Shown here: piece after piece, positions 15,363-24,501 of the stretch
Layout: the number at the start of each line of letters is the position of its first letter
Position numbering within the stretch: the stretch's first letter is position 1
Assembly (NCBI GenBank): GCA_020634035.1
Contig: JACKCM010000004.1
Span: 753,471-817,470 of the forward strand
Direction of reading: 5' to 3'
DNA from: Candidatus Obscuribacterales bacterium
GTDB lineage: Bacteria > Cyanobacteriota > Vampirovibrionia > Obscuribacterales > Obscuribacteraceae
DNA: 64,000 bases
Translations under genes and position numbers: made by a program
Notes under the pieces: model-generated
Told to the model about the DNA's origin: nothing
What the model saw: only the letters and a program-made list of their open reading frames with translations
Database searches by the model: none

Positions 15363-18112
15363 TGAGCGCAGGCGACGACAATAACGAAAAAGATGTATCG
15401 GTAAGGCTTTGTCCGGTCTGCAACAAGCGAGTGTTCGACCAGGATGCAGCTTCGGTCACCCAGTGGATCTTTCGTTTATATGGATGTACATGTAAGTCGA
15501 AACAACTTGCCGAGCCCGTCTATGAAGAGCCCAGGGTGGCATCGGCTGAAGTCACTATCTGTACCAATTGCGGCAAGCGTATTCGCGATGCCAACGAAGG
15601 CTCTTTGACCCAGTGGATCTTTCAGTCCCATACCTGCAATTGTGGAATGCCCCGACCGAGCACCGGGGGCGGTTCAATCGCACCGGGGGCGAATGCGGAT
15701 GCTGAGGTCCCGACGCAGTTGAGCCCCGCCACCAGATACGAACCGGCGCAGTCTGGCGAGATTTTGAGCGACCCTGTACTTTCTGCCTGGCTGAAAGAGA
15801 TGGATCGTTACGCTCCGGTGAAGGTGCTGGGCAAAGGTGCCTCCGGGTCGGTCTATCTATGTATTGATAATTATCTGCAGAAGCCAGTGGCGGTCAAAAT
15901 TCTCAATTGGATAACCGACGACAATATCGTCGCTTTTCAAAATGAGGCAAAAGTCGCTTCTGGTCTCAATCATCCTTATATAGTAAAAGTTCTCGATATC
16001 GGTGTCACAGCCGGTGCGGTGCCTTTTATGGTCATGGACTTTATAGAAGGAGAGAGCCTGGAGGACTATCTGGCGCATCCTTCTAATAATGCCTGTGTCC
16101 CAGAAGAAGATGCTCTGGATTATGCGGTTATGCTGCTCGATGCCTTGAGCTATCTGCATCAGCATGGAATATATCATCGCGATCTCAAAAGCGGCAACCT
16201 CATCTTGTGCAGAGACTCGGATGCCGATGAGCGTCTGCATCCTGTATTGGTCGACCTTGGACTTGCGGCAAAGGCGCCCTCTTCGGGTCAGCCTGTCGGT
16301 ACCGTGGGCTATATGGCACCAGAGTACATCGCCGGCGGTGCTTACGGCTTGTATAGCGAGATCTACTCTTTCGGTTGTCTGCTATTCGAGATGCTCACCG
16401 GTTCTCTGCCCTATAGAGGTGACTCTCTACTTGAGACTCTGGCTATGCATAGCGATGCTGAGATTCCCTCCCTTAAGAGTCGCCGGGATGATATCGAGTT
16501 TTCACCGGGGCTCGATGCCCTTGTTCAGAGATGTATGGCCAAGAAGGAGACCGAGCGTTTTCAGTCTTTGTCCGAATTGAAAGCGGCTATCGAGGCTGTT
16601 GGTCATGGTATAGCCGAAGAAGAAAAGGTGCCAAAGGAAGAGACTTTAGTAGCCTCCCCGGCGTCGGCAAGTTTGAATAAGGGTGTTTTGCTTTCTGCGC
16701 TTTCTATTGCTCTGGTGGTTATCGGTGGTTCTTTGTATATAACGATGCGGTCACCGGAAGGGGAGAACGACGGAGTAAAATCGCTGGTCGACAAACCGGA
16801 TGAAGAACGAATCAATCGAATCAATCAGATTAATCAGAACAATCAGAAGAAGCAGATATATAAAGTCGCCGATATTCCCGGACTTAATGATACCGTCGAG
16901 GGCACCCCGGTAAATGGCTATATAAAAGAGAGCGGTGTTTTGCTTGTCACCGGCGAAGGCGCCCGGCACAGGCTCAAGGACCATCTAGAAGCAGGCGACC
17001 GAATAAGGCGTATTGAGCTGAGTTGTATCGATTTGAGGGCTGAGGATATAGCTTTGATTGATCAGATTAAGCCTGAAGTTCTCAAGCTTTTTCAAACTCC
17101 GAATATAGACGCCACCATTTTTTCGAATCTGGCTAAAATTGAGTCGCTTCGCGATTTGTCCATAGTTCGTTCTGTCATCGTCAATCAAGAGTCTCTTGCC
17201 GGACTTGGGGACGGAGGCTCTATAAACTATTTGATGTTGCAGGATTGCAACTTGAACGATGCCTGCTTTTCTGCGCTCGAGAACATAAAGTCTTTGAAGG
17301 TCCTGGATGTATCGTTGAATCCTAAAGTTACCGCAGCCGGTCTAAGAAAGCTCAAAGACAGCGGTTTAGAAAGGGTGCGTATCTATGGTATCGGCCCTTT
17401 GACGAGCCAGGAACGAGAGCGATTGGCTAAGGGTCTGAGTATCACCATCGACTCACAGATGCTCGGTGATACCATAGACAAAAAGGAGCTGATGGTATCG
17501 TATAAAATACCGGAAGACAGTTGCTCTTTCTGGCAGCGCCTGGGTCAATTTTATTGCGATAGAGAAGACTATGGTCTTTCAGTGGGCTATTATAGAGCCA
17601 GTCTGGCAGGTGCGTCTCAAGAGAGAAGACTGGCTATCTATGCTCGTCTGGGAAGCGTATTCGGACATAAAAACGATTATCGTGCATCTATCGAGAATAA
17701 CGAGAACGCGCTCAAAATATTCAATACTATCAAGGACCCTGATGCCGGGCTGATAGACAAGAGTATACTGATTCGACGCAGCCTATCTAAAGCCTATGGC
17801 GGACTGGGAGACTATGAAAAGTCTCTTGCTGTGATAAGCGAGGTGATAGACTATGCAGCGAAGCATAATGCCAGCACCGACGGTATGTATAAAGAGAGGC
17901 TCAAATTGCGTCTTACTCAAAAAAACTATCAAGGCGCCCTCGACGACCTTGATTGGCTTGAGAAAAACCGACCCAATAATCTGAACCGGGCAAACTCGCT
18001 CAAAACAAGAGCAGAGATTCTGCACAAACTGGGACGAGATAAAGACGCTCGTGCGGTCGAACAGAAGCTCGAGACCCTGGACGATACCGCCACCGGTGTT
18101 ATGACTTACTGA
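15362..18112 (+). CDS. membrane Ser/Thr protein kinase with two zinc knuckles and TPRs
   Basis: 916 residues. Two near-identical Cys4 modules (C17, C20, C42, C44; C67, C70, C92, C94, both with TQWIF) lie at the cytosolic N-terminus. Hanks-type kinase domain about 150-415: Gly loop GKGASGSVY, K179, HRD 272-274, DLG at 298-300 in place of DFG, and APE 319-321. One membrane span is at 441-462. Outside it lie a leucine-rich-repeat-like part (LRDLSIVRSV, LKVLDVSLNP) and C-terminal TPRs (about 725-900). All catalytic residues are present, so it is likely active. The external part probably senses proteins or wall material. It is sandwiched between a response regulator and a histidine kinase, which suggests cross-talk. 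Confidence 0.93.
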   Translation: MSAGDDNNEKDVSVRLCPVCNKRVFDQDAASVTQWIFRLYGCTCKSKQLAEPVYEEPRVASAEVTICTNCGKRIRDANEGSLTQWIFQSHTCNCGMPRPSTGGGSIAPGANADAEVPTQLSPATRYEPAQSGEILSDPVLSAWLKEMDRYAPVKVLGKGASGSVYLCIDNYLQKPVAVKILNWITDDNIVAFQNEAKVASGLNHPYIVKVLDIGVTAGAVPFMVMDFIEGESLEDYLAHPSNNACVPEEDALDYAVMLLDALSYLHQHGIYHRDLKSGNLILCRDSDADERLHPVLVDLGLAAKAPSSGQPVGTVGYMAPEYIAGGAYGLYSEIYSFGCLLFEMLTGSLPYRGDSLLETLAMHSDAEIPSLKSRRDDIEFSPGLDALVQRCMAKKETERFQSLSELKAAIEAVGHGIAEEEKVPKEETLVASPASASLNKGVLLSALSIALVVIGGSLYITMRSPEGENDGVKSLVDKPDEERINRINQINQNNQKKQIYKVADIPGLNDTVEGTPVNGYIKESGVLLVTGEGARHRLKDHLEAGDRIRRIELSCIDLRAEDIALIDQIKPEVLKLFQTPNIDATIFSNLAKIESLRDLSIVRSVIVNQESLAGLGDGGSINYLMLQDCNLNDACFSALENIKSLKVLDVSLNPKVTAAGLRKLKDSGLERVRIYGIGPLTSQERERLAKGLSITIDSQMLGDTIDKKELMVSYKIPEDSCSFWQRLGQFYCDREDYGLSVGYYRASLAGASQERRLAIYARLGSVFGHKNDYRASIENNENALKIFNTIKDPDAGLIDKSILIRRSLSKAYGGLGDYEKSLAVISEVIDYAAKHNASTDGMYKERLKLRLTQKNYQGALDDLDWLEKNRPNNLNRANSLKTRAEILHKLGRDKDARAVEQKLETLDDTATGVMTY

Positions 18113-18122
18113 GGGACTTTCA

Positions 18123-19208
18123 ATGAGCGATAGTGCCATCCCGGATTCCAAACATTTGTTGACCCTGGTCAAACAGCTAGAGCAAGAAATAGAGCTCAGT
18201 CATGAAAGAACCAGTTTGATTCTCTCTACCATGCCGGTGGCGCTGATGCTGGTGAAGACAGACGGCACCATCGAAGTAACCAATCGGCTGGTCGAGGACA
18301 TGTTCGGATACTCTCGCAAAGAGCTATTCGCAAAGCCGATTGCCGATCTTTTCATAGATCTGAAGCTCGACTCTAAAATCGCCAATCAAGAGCGCTTCGC
18401 CAGGCGAGCCAATGGAGAACAGTTCCCTACTCAAATTTCTGTCGCCCGGGTGCCTACGCCCGACGGAGAGAGGACCTTCGTCTTCATCCTCGATATTTCA
18501 GAACGTCATCGCATCGAGAAAATGCGCCGTGACTTCGTCGCCATGATAAGCCATGATCTGAGAACCCCGCTCGCCAACGCTTCTGGCGTCCTTGAACTTG
18601 GAGCCGCCGGCAAATTCGGCGAGATTTCGCCGCAGCTGAAAGAAGAACTTGGCAGAGCCGAGACCAGCCTGAACAGGGTCATCTCTATGATCTCACAGTT
18701 GCTCGAAGTCGAGAAGCTCGAGGACGAGACCATGGCGGTAGAGCTGCGAACAGCCAATCTCACCGCCACCGTAAGAGAGGCGAAGTCCGAGGTCTTGCGC
18801 CTTGCCGAAGCGAAGCATATAGAGATCCATACCTGGGAAGAGAGTCTGTTTGCCCGTTATGACCGTGAGCGTATCCACCGAGTGCTGGTTAATCTTTTGG
18901 CCAATGCCATCAAATTCTCTGCCGAGCAAGCTTCTATAACGGTCTCTTACTCCGTATCGGCAAAGTGGATAGAGCTTGCCGTGGAAGACTCGGGCAGAGG
19001 CGTGCCGCCGGAGAATAGAGAGAGCATCTTCAGCAAATACGCCCAGGTCGCTCGCACGGACAATACCGAAAAGGGCGGGGTCGGTCTGGGGCTTGCCATT
19101 TGCAAGGCGATTGTAGAGGCCCATGGCGGTGCCATAGGGGTGCGCGATAGCCGCAATGGCACAACTGGCTGCACTTTCTGGTTTACGCTGCCGGTGGCTG
19201 AAGAATGA
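18123..19208 (+). CDS. soluble PAS-domain sensor histidine kinase
   Basis: 361 residues with no membrane span. An N-terminal coiled helix (about 10-35) is followed by a PAS domain (about 33-128: MLVKTDGTIEVTNRLVEDMF). The dimerisation box is MISHDLRTPL with phospho-H144. The ATPase domain has N-box NLLANAIKF, G1 EDSGRGVP, and G2 GGVGLGLAIC. It should phosphorylate the response regulator at 14682. It starts 10 bp after the Ser/Thr kinase stop and so is the third gene of the operon. With no membrane part of its own, its input may come through the PAS ligand or the membrane kinase. Confidence 0.93.
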   Translation: MSDSAIPDSKHLLTLVKQLEQEIELSHERTSLILSTMPVALMLVKTDGTIEVTNRLVEDMFGYSRKELFAKPIADLFIDLKLDSKIANQERFARRANGEQFPTQISVARVPTPDGERTFVFILDISERHRIEKMRRDFVAMISHDLRTPLANASGVLELGAAGKFGEISPQLKEELGRAETSLNRVISMISQLLEVEKLEDETMAVELRTANLTATVREAKSEVLRLAEAKHIEIHTWEESLFARYDRERIHRVLVNLLANAIKFSAEQASITVSYSVSAKWIELAVEDSGRGVPPENRESIFSKYAQVARTDNTEKGGVGLGLAICKAIVEAHGGAIGVRDSRNGTTGCTFWFTLPVAEE

Positions 19209-19271
19209 CACCCGGTTCAAAAAATTGGGTAAGATACAGTTAGTGCGAACAATACTGGTTTCTAGACTGAT

Positions 19272-20492
19272 ATGCGCTATTCAGTACCCACTTCTATAGT
19301 TCTGCGTCATTCTGTCGGGGTCTTACTCACGTTCACGGTGGCGCTCGGGTCAGCTGGGCTTCTGGCGTCGGGACCTGCGGCATACGCTCAGTCGGAGGTC
19401 GGTAGCGATGGCTATGACTCGTCCATAGACGGGGTCGATACCTCTTCGTCGGAGCCGGCTATGCAAGAGACGGACCCGGATAGCGCGGCGGGCTCTGAAC
19501 CAGAGGCGGGCTCCGGTCTTAAAACCGCTTCCTCCAGGACGCTTCTACAGGGCAAGACCGAAAAGCTCGACATTATTCTGGAGGACAACAAGCTCTATCA
19601 GGTGGCGATGAAGGCTATCGCTCGAAAAGACTATGCCGACGGCATCAGATATTTGCAGATGATGGAAGCCCAGCTAGACAAGTCTGGGCATGAGCCTTAT
19701 TTAGCCCAGTGCATGTTCTATGAGGCAGGCTGTCACAAGGGTCTCAAGCGTATGCAGGCGGCCATGGACACTTATCATAAAGCCTTCGAATTGTATGAAA
19801 AGTACGATGCCTCGAATCCGCTCAAGGGTGCTGCCTGGAAAGAGTACGAGACCCTGCGCGCCATGAAAGGGCGCATGGACTCGAATCCGTTGCAGGGCAA
19901 CGTCAACTCGTCGGCACTGCAAGCCCAGATAGAACAGCGCAACATGCTTCTGGAGCTTCAGAAAGCGCAGTTTGCCATCAACCCCAATGTCACCCTGCAT
20001 GCCAAAGCCAATACCGCCGAGGCGCTTTTGCGCTGCAATGACGCCGAGATTCTGCCGAAGATCGTCAAAGAGTGCTTCTCGCAGATGTCCTGCCTGGAGA
20101 CCGCCGAGATAGGCTCCAATTCAAGTAACGCTGTCAATCGCTGGATGCCTCTTCGAGTCTCCGGCGCCACCGCCGCTTTTGCTGTCACCGAAACAGCCAA
20201 GCCTGTTTTTCGGGCTACGGTGAACGGACGCTCTTACCTGTTCGATATCAATCTGCCGGGGCTTGAGCCCGGTCTCAGGAAGATACTGGTGGTGACTAAT
20301 CTGCAGAAAATCTGCGCGGTCGATGTGGACACATATGACACCTGGCTGCTGCGCATGAAGCGGGTACCGGACGGCAGAGTAGTAGGGGCGCGCTGGTTCA
20401 AGCTGACACACAAAAAACAATTCGCCGACAAGACACGCTCGCCCATAGACATGGATAAAATCAGGCTGAAGCCTCTGATGAACGAGTGGTAG
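19272..20492 (+). CDS. exported protein with degenerate TPRs, 406 aa
   Basis: A long signal peptide ends at about AAYA/QSEVG (residue 40). Residues 40-85 are an acidic Ser/Asp/Glu linker. The helical part (about 95-230) contains TPR-like ALARKDYADGI- and YEAGCHKGLKRMQAAMDTYHKA-type helices. The C-terminal half is a beta-rich region of unknown family with three cysteines (LRCND, KECFSQMSC). It follows the kinase operon after 63 bp and could be its last gene or have its own promoter. Confidence 0.65.
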   Translation: MRYSVPTSIVLRHSVGVLLTFTVALGSAGLLASGPAAYAQSEVGSDGYDSSIDGVDTSSSEPAMQETDPDSAAGSEPEAGSGLKTASSRTLLQGKTEKLDIILEDNKLYQVAMKAIARKDYADGIRYLQMMEAQLDKSGHEPYLAQCMFYEAGCHKGLKRMQAAMDTYHKAFELYEKYDASNPLKGAAWKEYETLRAMKGRMDSNPLQGNVNSSALQAQIEQRNMLLELQKAQFAINPNVTLHAKANTAEALLRCNDAEILPKIVKECFSQMSCLETAEIGSNSSNAVNRWMPLRVSGATAAFAVTETAKPVFRATVNGRSYLFDINLPGLEPGLRKILVVTNLQKICAVDVDTYDTWLLRMKRVPDGRVVGARWFKLTHKKQFADKTRSPIDMDKIRLKPLMNEW

Positions 20493-20527
20493 TGTCCGGG
20501 TCGGGGGAGTCTAGGCTTTTGATGCGA

Positions 20528-21604
20528 TTATCTTCGCTCGAATAGATAGTGAGAGACTATCCACTGGTTGCCGTCGTCATAGCCCCATAGTTCGGCGCAG
20601 GCGAGGAAAAAGAGTCGCCAGTAGACCCACCAGCGCGTCGCCTGGTCGGCGCCATAGGTGTTTTTGATTATCTCTTTGACGATGGTCTTGTTCCGGGTCA
20701 TATTTTCGAGCCAGGCTTCGGCGGTTTTCTGATAGTGTTTGCCGTTTACGCGCCAGTGTTTGCGGACGATGATATCGTCATTGAAAAGCGAAAAGAGCAG
20801 ATCCGACGGCATGGTGCCGCCGGCGAAAAAATACCGTCCCAGCCAGTCGTGCTCTTCTTCGGCAAAATGATACTGGTAGGTTTTGTGAGTAAAGACATGG
20901 ACAAAGAGCTTTGCATCGGGCTTCAGCCAGTTTGCTACTTTGGCAAAAAGCCGTCGATAGTTCTTGGCGTGCTCGAACATCTCTACCGAGACTATGCGAT
21001 CAAAGGTCTTTTGCATTTCGAGATCTTTGATGTCGGCGGTGATCACTTCTATATTCTTCAGACCTCTTTCTTTGGCGCGACCTTCGATAAACTGGCGCTG
21101 GGTGGCAGAGTTTGATACCGCCGTTATCTGACAGTCCGGCAGCCGTGCCGCCGCATATAGTGTGAAAGAGCCCCAGCCGCAGCCCAGATCAAGAATGCTC
21201 TGACCGTTCACAAGCTCTGCGCGCTGCATCGTTGTATCCAGCATGGCTTCTTCTGCTTCTACCAGGGTGGTGGCATTTTCAAAGAGACAGCAACTGTATT
21301 TCATCGAAGGACCGAGTACATTGAGAAAAAACTCTGTGGGCACTTCATAGTGTTGATTGTTTGCGGTGTCGGTCTCGATGGCGATGGGCAGCTTCTCGAG
21401 CTCTTCTTTGAAAGCCCTGGTGTTTTCGAGCTGCTTGCAGGGGTCATCTTCGCGCAGCTCTTGCAGTTTTTTGCCGAGCATAGTTTTTATGCCGGCTCTA
21501 ACCAGAGCCTCGGGCACCAGACCGGTGGCGAGCAAGTCGTAGAGCATCAGATTGCTCTGTCTGTCCGGGCTGAATTTGCGCTTGGTCGTAGCAGTACTGT
21601 TCAT
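20528..21604 (-). CDS. cyclopropane-fatty-acid-synthase-like SAM methyltransferase (second copy)
   Basis: ATG 21604 overlaps the previous stop (ATGA); the frame is open further upstream but without need. 358 residues with the class I SAM motif ILDLGCGWGSF, then ITAVSNS, the VSVEMFEH post-motif and an LFVHVFTHKTYQY segment. It is related to the CFA synthase at 22391 but lacks the N-terminal extension. Relatives methylate acyl chains or small amines; coclaurine-N-methyltransferase-like proteins share this pattern. It is the last gene of the lipid operon, so a membrane-lipid substrate is likely. Product unknown. Confidence 0.85.
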   Translation of the reverse strand: MNSTATTKRKFSPDRQSNLMLYDLLATGLVPEALVRAGIKTMLGKKLQELREDDPCKQLENTRAFKEELEKLPIAIETDTANNQHYEVPTEFFLNVLGPSMKYSCCLFENATTLVEAEEAMLDTTMQRAELVNGQSILDLGCGWGSFTLYAAARLPDCQITAVSNSATQRQFIEGRAKERGLKNIEVITADIKDLEMQKTFDRIVSVEMFEHAKNYRRLFAKVANWLKPDAKLFVHVFTHKTYQYHFAEEEHDWLGRYFFAGGTMPSDLLFSLFNDDIIVRKHWRVNGKHYQKTAEAWLENMTRNKTIVKEIIKNTYGADQATRWWVYWRLFFLACAELWGYDDGNQWIVSHYLFERR

Positions 21605-22401
21605 GAACTTTGTTTCCTCCACCAGGGGAAAAAGGGGCTGGTTGTTTTGACATAGGCTGCATAGTCGGGACGGGTTTTTAAAGAATGCTCTTCGGCGGGT
21701 TTGACGCCGGTTACGTTTATAAGAAGATGCAACAGAACAAGCGGGCAGCTCAAAGCTAAAAGACCGAGCGGCATATCTATGACGAATAGTGAAAAGGAGA
21801 GGGCACCTAGCCACTCGAAAAAATAGTTCGGGTGACGAGAATACTTCCAGAGACCGACCTGGCAGGTCCTGCCTTTATGAGCTTTTTTAAAATCCGAGAG
21901 CTGCTTGTCGGCAAGGGTTACTCCAATAAGCGAGATAGCCCACAGACAGATGGCGGCATATTGAATCGCGCCAGGAGCCGATGGCGCCGCCGTCGCCGCG
22001 TCTAATGCGGTCACCGCCAGAGGTGCGGACATAAAGCACAGCACCGCCCCCTGCCAGAGAAAAATAGTGTACATCTTCCATTCTTTGTTGTCGCCAAGCT
22101 TCTCTCTAAGCTCTGTATAGCGGGCGTCTTCTTCTGGATACCACTGCAAAAATCTTGTGCCAAGATGCCAGGTCAGACGCAGGCTCCAGAGAATGACCAT
22201 GGCAGAGAGCAGTTGCAGACTCAGGTTTTGATGATGCCCTGCCACCAGATAATAAACAGTCATTATAGAATAACCAAGCGCCCAGGCTACATCTACAATG
22301 CCGGCGTTTTTTATCGCTTTAGAGATCAGCCAGGTGGCGGACATCATAAGCGATGCCACCAGCAGTGCGCCTGCCATGCTGTAGAGCAGATCAATCAGCA
22401 T
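21601..22401 (-). CDS. DUF1295 membrane protein (steroid-5-alpha-reductase-like)
   Basis: 266 residues with about six or seven membrane spans. The C-terminal signature GLWKYSRHPNYFFEW, then VKPAEEHSLKTRPDYAAY, is the isoprenylcysteine-methyltransferase/5-alpha-reductase fold shared by DUF1295. Such proteins reduce or methylate lipid substrates using NADPH or SAM. It overlaps the CFA-like gene by 11 bp upstream and the second methyltransferase by 4 bp downstream, so the three are translated together. A double-bond reductase for methylated acyl chains is a reasonable guess, not shown. Confidence 0.85.
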   Translation of the reverse strand: MLIDLLYSMAGALLVASLMMSATWLISKAIKNAGIVDVAWALGYSIMTVYYLVAGHHQNLSLQLLSAMVILWSLRLTWHLGTRFLQWYPEEDARYTELREKLGDNKEWKMYTIFLWQGAVLCFMSAPLAVTALDAATAAPSAPGAIQYAAICLWAISLIGVTLADKQLSDFKKAHKGRTCQVGLWKYSRHPNYFFEWLGALSFSLFVIDMPLGLLALSCPLVLLHLLINVTGVKPAEEHSLKTRPDYAAYVKTTSPFFPWWRKQSS

Positions 22402-23698
22402 GGTCGCTCCTTGTACTTTTATTCAGTTTTAGATTGTTAGGACGCGAGTAGGTCGCCTGCACCACCGAGATATTTCTGGTGGCGAAGGCTGCCTGGCAGT
22501 ATTCGAAATAGTATTTCCACTTTCGAATGAAGTGCTCGTCAAAGCCCTGGTCTTGAATCTTGTCGAGATTATCCTCAAAGGCATCCTGCCAGCGTTTTAG
22601 TGTAATGACATAAGACTCGGTCATATCGAAGAGGTCTACTAAGAGCAACTCTCCACTAGACATCATCGCTTTATTGACACGATGCAGCGAGGGCAGAAGC
22701 GAGCCCGGGAAGATATGTTTTTGAATGAAGTCGACGTTTGATTTCAATATCTCGTAGCGAGAGTCGGCGCTGGTGATCATCTGCATGGCAAGAACACCGT
22801 CTTTTGCTAGCAGCGAATCTAATTTGGCTATGAAGACATCCATGTATTTGTCTCCGACCGCTTCTATCATCTCTATAGAAGCGATTTTGTCGTAGCTTCC
22901 TTTGTGGTCTCTATAGTCTTCCAGGCGCAGGTCTATGAGATGCTCCACCTTTTCTTTTTTAATAAGCTCTCTAGTGTAGTCATACTGCTCTTGCGAGATC
23001 GTCAGGGCTGTTATAGAACAGCCATAGTTTTTAGCCAGATAGAGGCTGAAGGCACCCCAGCCACAGCCGACTTCGAGCACCCTATCTGATGCCTCTATCT
23101 TGAGCCGCCCGGCTATGCGTTCGAACTTCGCCTGTTGAGCCTCTGCCAGAGTCATCTCTGCCGTTCTAAATAAGGCAGAGGAATAGGTCATGGACGGATC
23201 TAAGAAGATGCTGAAAAAGTCGTTGCCCAGGTCATAGTGCTGATAGATATTCTGTTTGGCCAGAGCCTTTGAGTTGGGGCGTAGAGCATGCACGGTATTA
23301 TTGACGATGCCAAGCAAATTGATCAGTTTGCTTGCTGCCTTAGATTCATTGAGCACCGGTGATTCATGCTGGTTTACAAGAAACCAGCTAATCAGGTCTT
23401 TGATGCTGGATATCTCTATCAACCCATCGATGTAAGACTCGGCCAGACCGATGTCGGCATAGAGCATACAACGCCTGAAGAACTCGTTGTCGTGCACACG
23501 AATTATCGGTGACAGAGCCAGGCTGGAGTCTTCGTCTCCAGAATAATAGCTCTCTTGCTCAGGCGTGATGATTTCAAGGGTGCCCACCTTCATCCTGGAC
23601 AGAAGCGAAAAGACAAGCTGCCTGGACCAATTGGTGAAGGGGTCGAGCTTTGCTTGAACTGGCTTTGATGCAGGTTTGCTTTTCGTTCTTGTGGTCAT
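22391..23698 (-). CDS. cfa: cyclopropane-fatty-acyl-phospholipid synthase-like enzyme
   Basis: 435 residues. An N-terminal lipid-binding domain (FFRRCMLYADIGLAESYIDG) precedes the SAM domain with YQHYDLGNDFF, MTYSSALF, VLEVGCGWGAFSLYLA, then ASIEMIEAVG and the active-site region QKHIFPGSLLPSL. These are the standard blocks of CFA synthases, which add a methylene group from SAM across acyl double bonds in membrane phospholipids. Substrate double bonds would be supplied by the desaturase in the same operon. Stop-start overlap ATGA with the DUF1365 gene upstream. Related 10-methyl or methylene fatty-acid enzymes cannot be excluded. Confidence 0.88.
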   Translation of the reverse strand: MTTRTKSKPASKPVQAKLDPFTNWSRQLVFSLLSRMKVGTLEIITPEQESYYSGDEDSSLALSPIIRVHDNEFFRRCMLYADIGLAESYIDGLIEISSIKDLISWFLVNQHESPVLNESKAASKLINLLGIVNNTVHALRPNSKALAKQNIYQHYDLGNDFFSIFLDPSMTYSSALFRTAEMTLAEAQQAKFERIAGRLKIEASDRVLEVGCGWGAFSLYLAKNYGCSITALTISQEQYDYTRELIKKEKVEHLIDLRLEDYRDHKGSYDKIASIEMIEAVGDKYMDVFIAKLDSLLAKDGVLAMQMITSADSRYEILKSNVDFIQKHIFPGSLLPSLHRVNKAMMSSGELLLVDLFDMTESYVITLKRWQDAFEDNLDKIQDQGFDEHFIRKWKYYFEYCQAAFATRNISVVQATYSRPNNLKLNKSTRSDHAD

Positions 23699-24501
23699 GC
23701 TTGAGTTCCTTCTATAGTTTTCTCGATAGATCTATGCGGATTAAGAACTTCGGTCTGTTGCTCTGCATTCTCTTCTTTGCGATGATAGGGGACTTTCTTA
23801 AGCCACAGCAGAAGCGCATGCAGGTGAATCAAGGCTATCACCCGCAGTGGCGCCAGAGGATAGCGAAGGGTCATAGCCAGAAGCGACTTGTCTGTCAACT
23901 CTTGTTTTTTACCGCGGAAGCCTGCCATGACAATGGGCTCTTCTGCCTGTAATGTATCGATGCTAATTTTGAATGATTGCTCCGGCACTTCTATGTCGAA
24001 GAGAAAGTCCTGATCTAATTCGGTAAACGGCGAAACATAAAACTGCTTCTTCTGCCGGTCGAAAAGCCTGGCTTCACCCTCTGCTTTTATGAAATAGAGT
24101 TTTTTCTCTTTAAAAGTATTGCCAACTTCTACCAGGCAGCCAATTTGTCTGCCGTCTCTATCGAAGCAAAAGAAGAAACTTACTGGATTGAATATATAGC
24201 CTGCCGTTCTCACGTTGGTGAGCACTTTTATTTGCTCTACGCCGGTTATATTATGCAGGGCGGCAAAGTTGCGAATTCTATTCTCGAGCGAAGGTTCTGC
24301 GCAGTCGGGCAGATAGTCGGATTCTTTAAAAGAATAAAGACAGGCGTCTCTGGTGCCGAAAAACTTCAAACGCTCTGCCAGAGCCGAGACCTCACTGAGA
24401 TCTAGATAGAGCATGAAGTGCTTGTGCACAAATTTATGCGGCTTCGGCTTTTGCCTGCTGTGCCAGATTTCACATTCATAGAGACAGGAGTTCAGGTGCA
24501 T
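23695..24501 (-). CDS. DUF1365 family protein
   Basis: 268 residues. The family signature is clear: CLYECEIWHSRQKPKPHKFVHK-like start, FGTRDACLYSF, LTNVRTAGYIFNPVSFFFCFD, and EVGNTFKEKKLYF. DUF1365 genes commonly sit between a flavoprotein and a CFA-synthase gene, as here; the biochemical role is not known to me. It is a cytosolic or membrane-associated protein with a hydrophobic stretch near the C-terminus (ALIHLHALLLWL). Overlaps its upstream neighbour by 10 bp and the CFA-like gene by 4 bp. Confidence 0.9.
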   Translation of the reverse strand: MHLNSCLYECEIWHSRQKPKPHKFVHKHFMLYLDLSEVSALAERLKFFGTRDACLYSFKESDYLPDCAEPSLENRIRNFAALHNITGVEQIKVLTNVRTAGYIFNPVSFFFCFDRDGRQIGCLVEVGNTFKEKKLYFIKAEGEARLFDRQKKQFYVSPFTELDQDFLFDIEVPEQSFKISIDTLQAEEPIVMAGFRGKKQELTDKSLLAMTLRYPLAPLRVIALIHLHALLLWLKKVPYHRKEENAEQQTEVLNPHRSIEKTIEGTQA

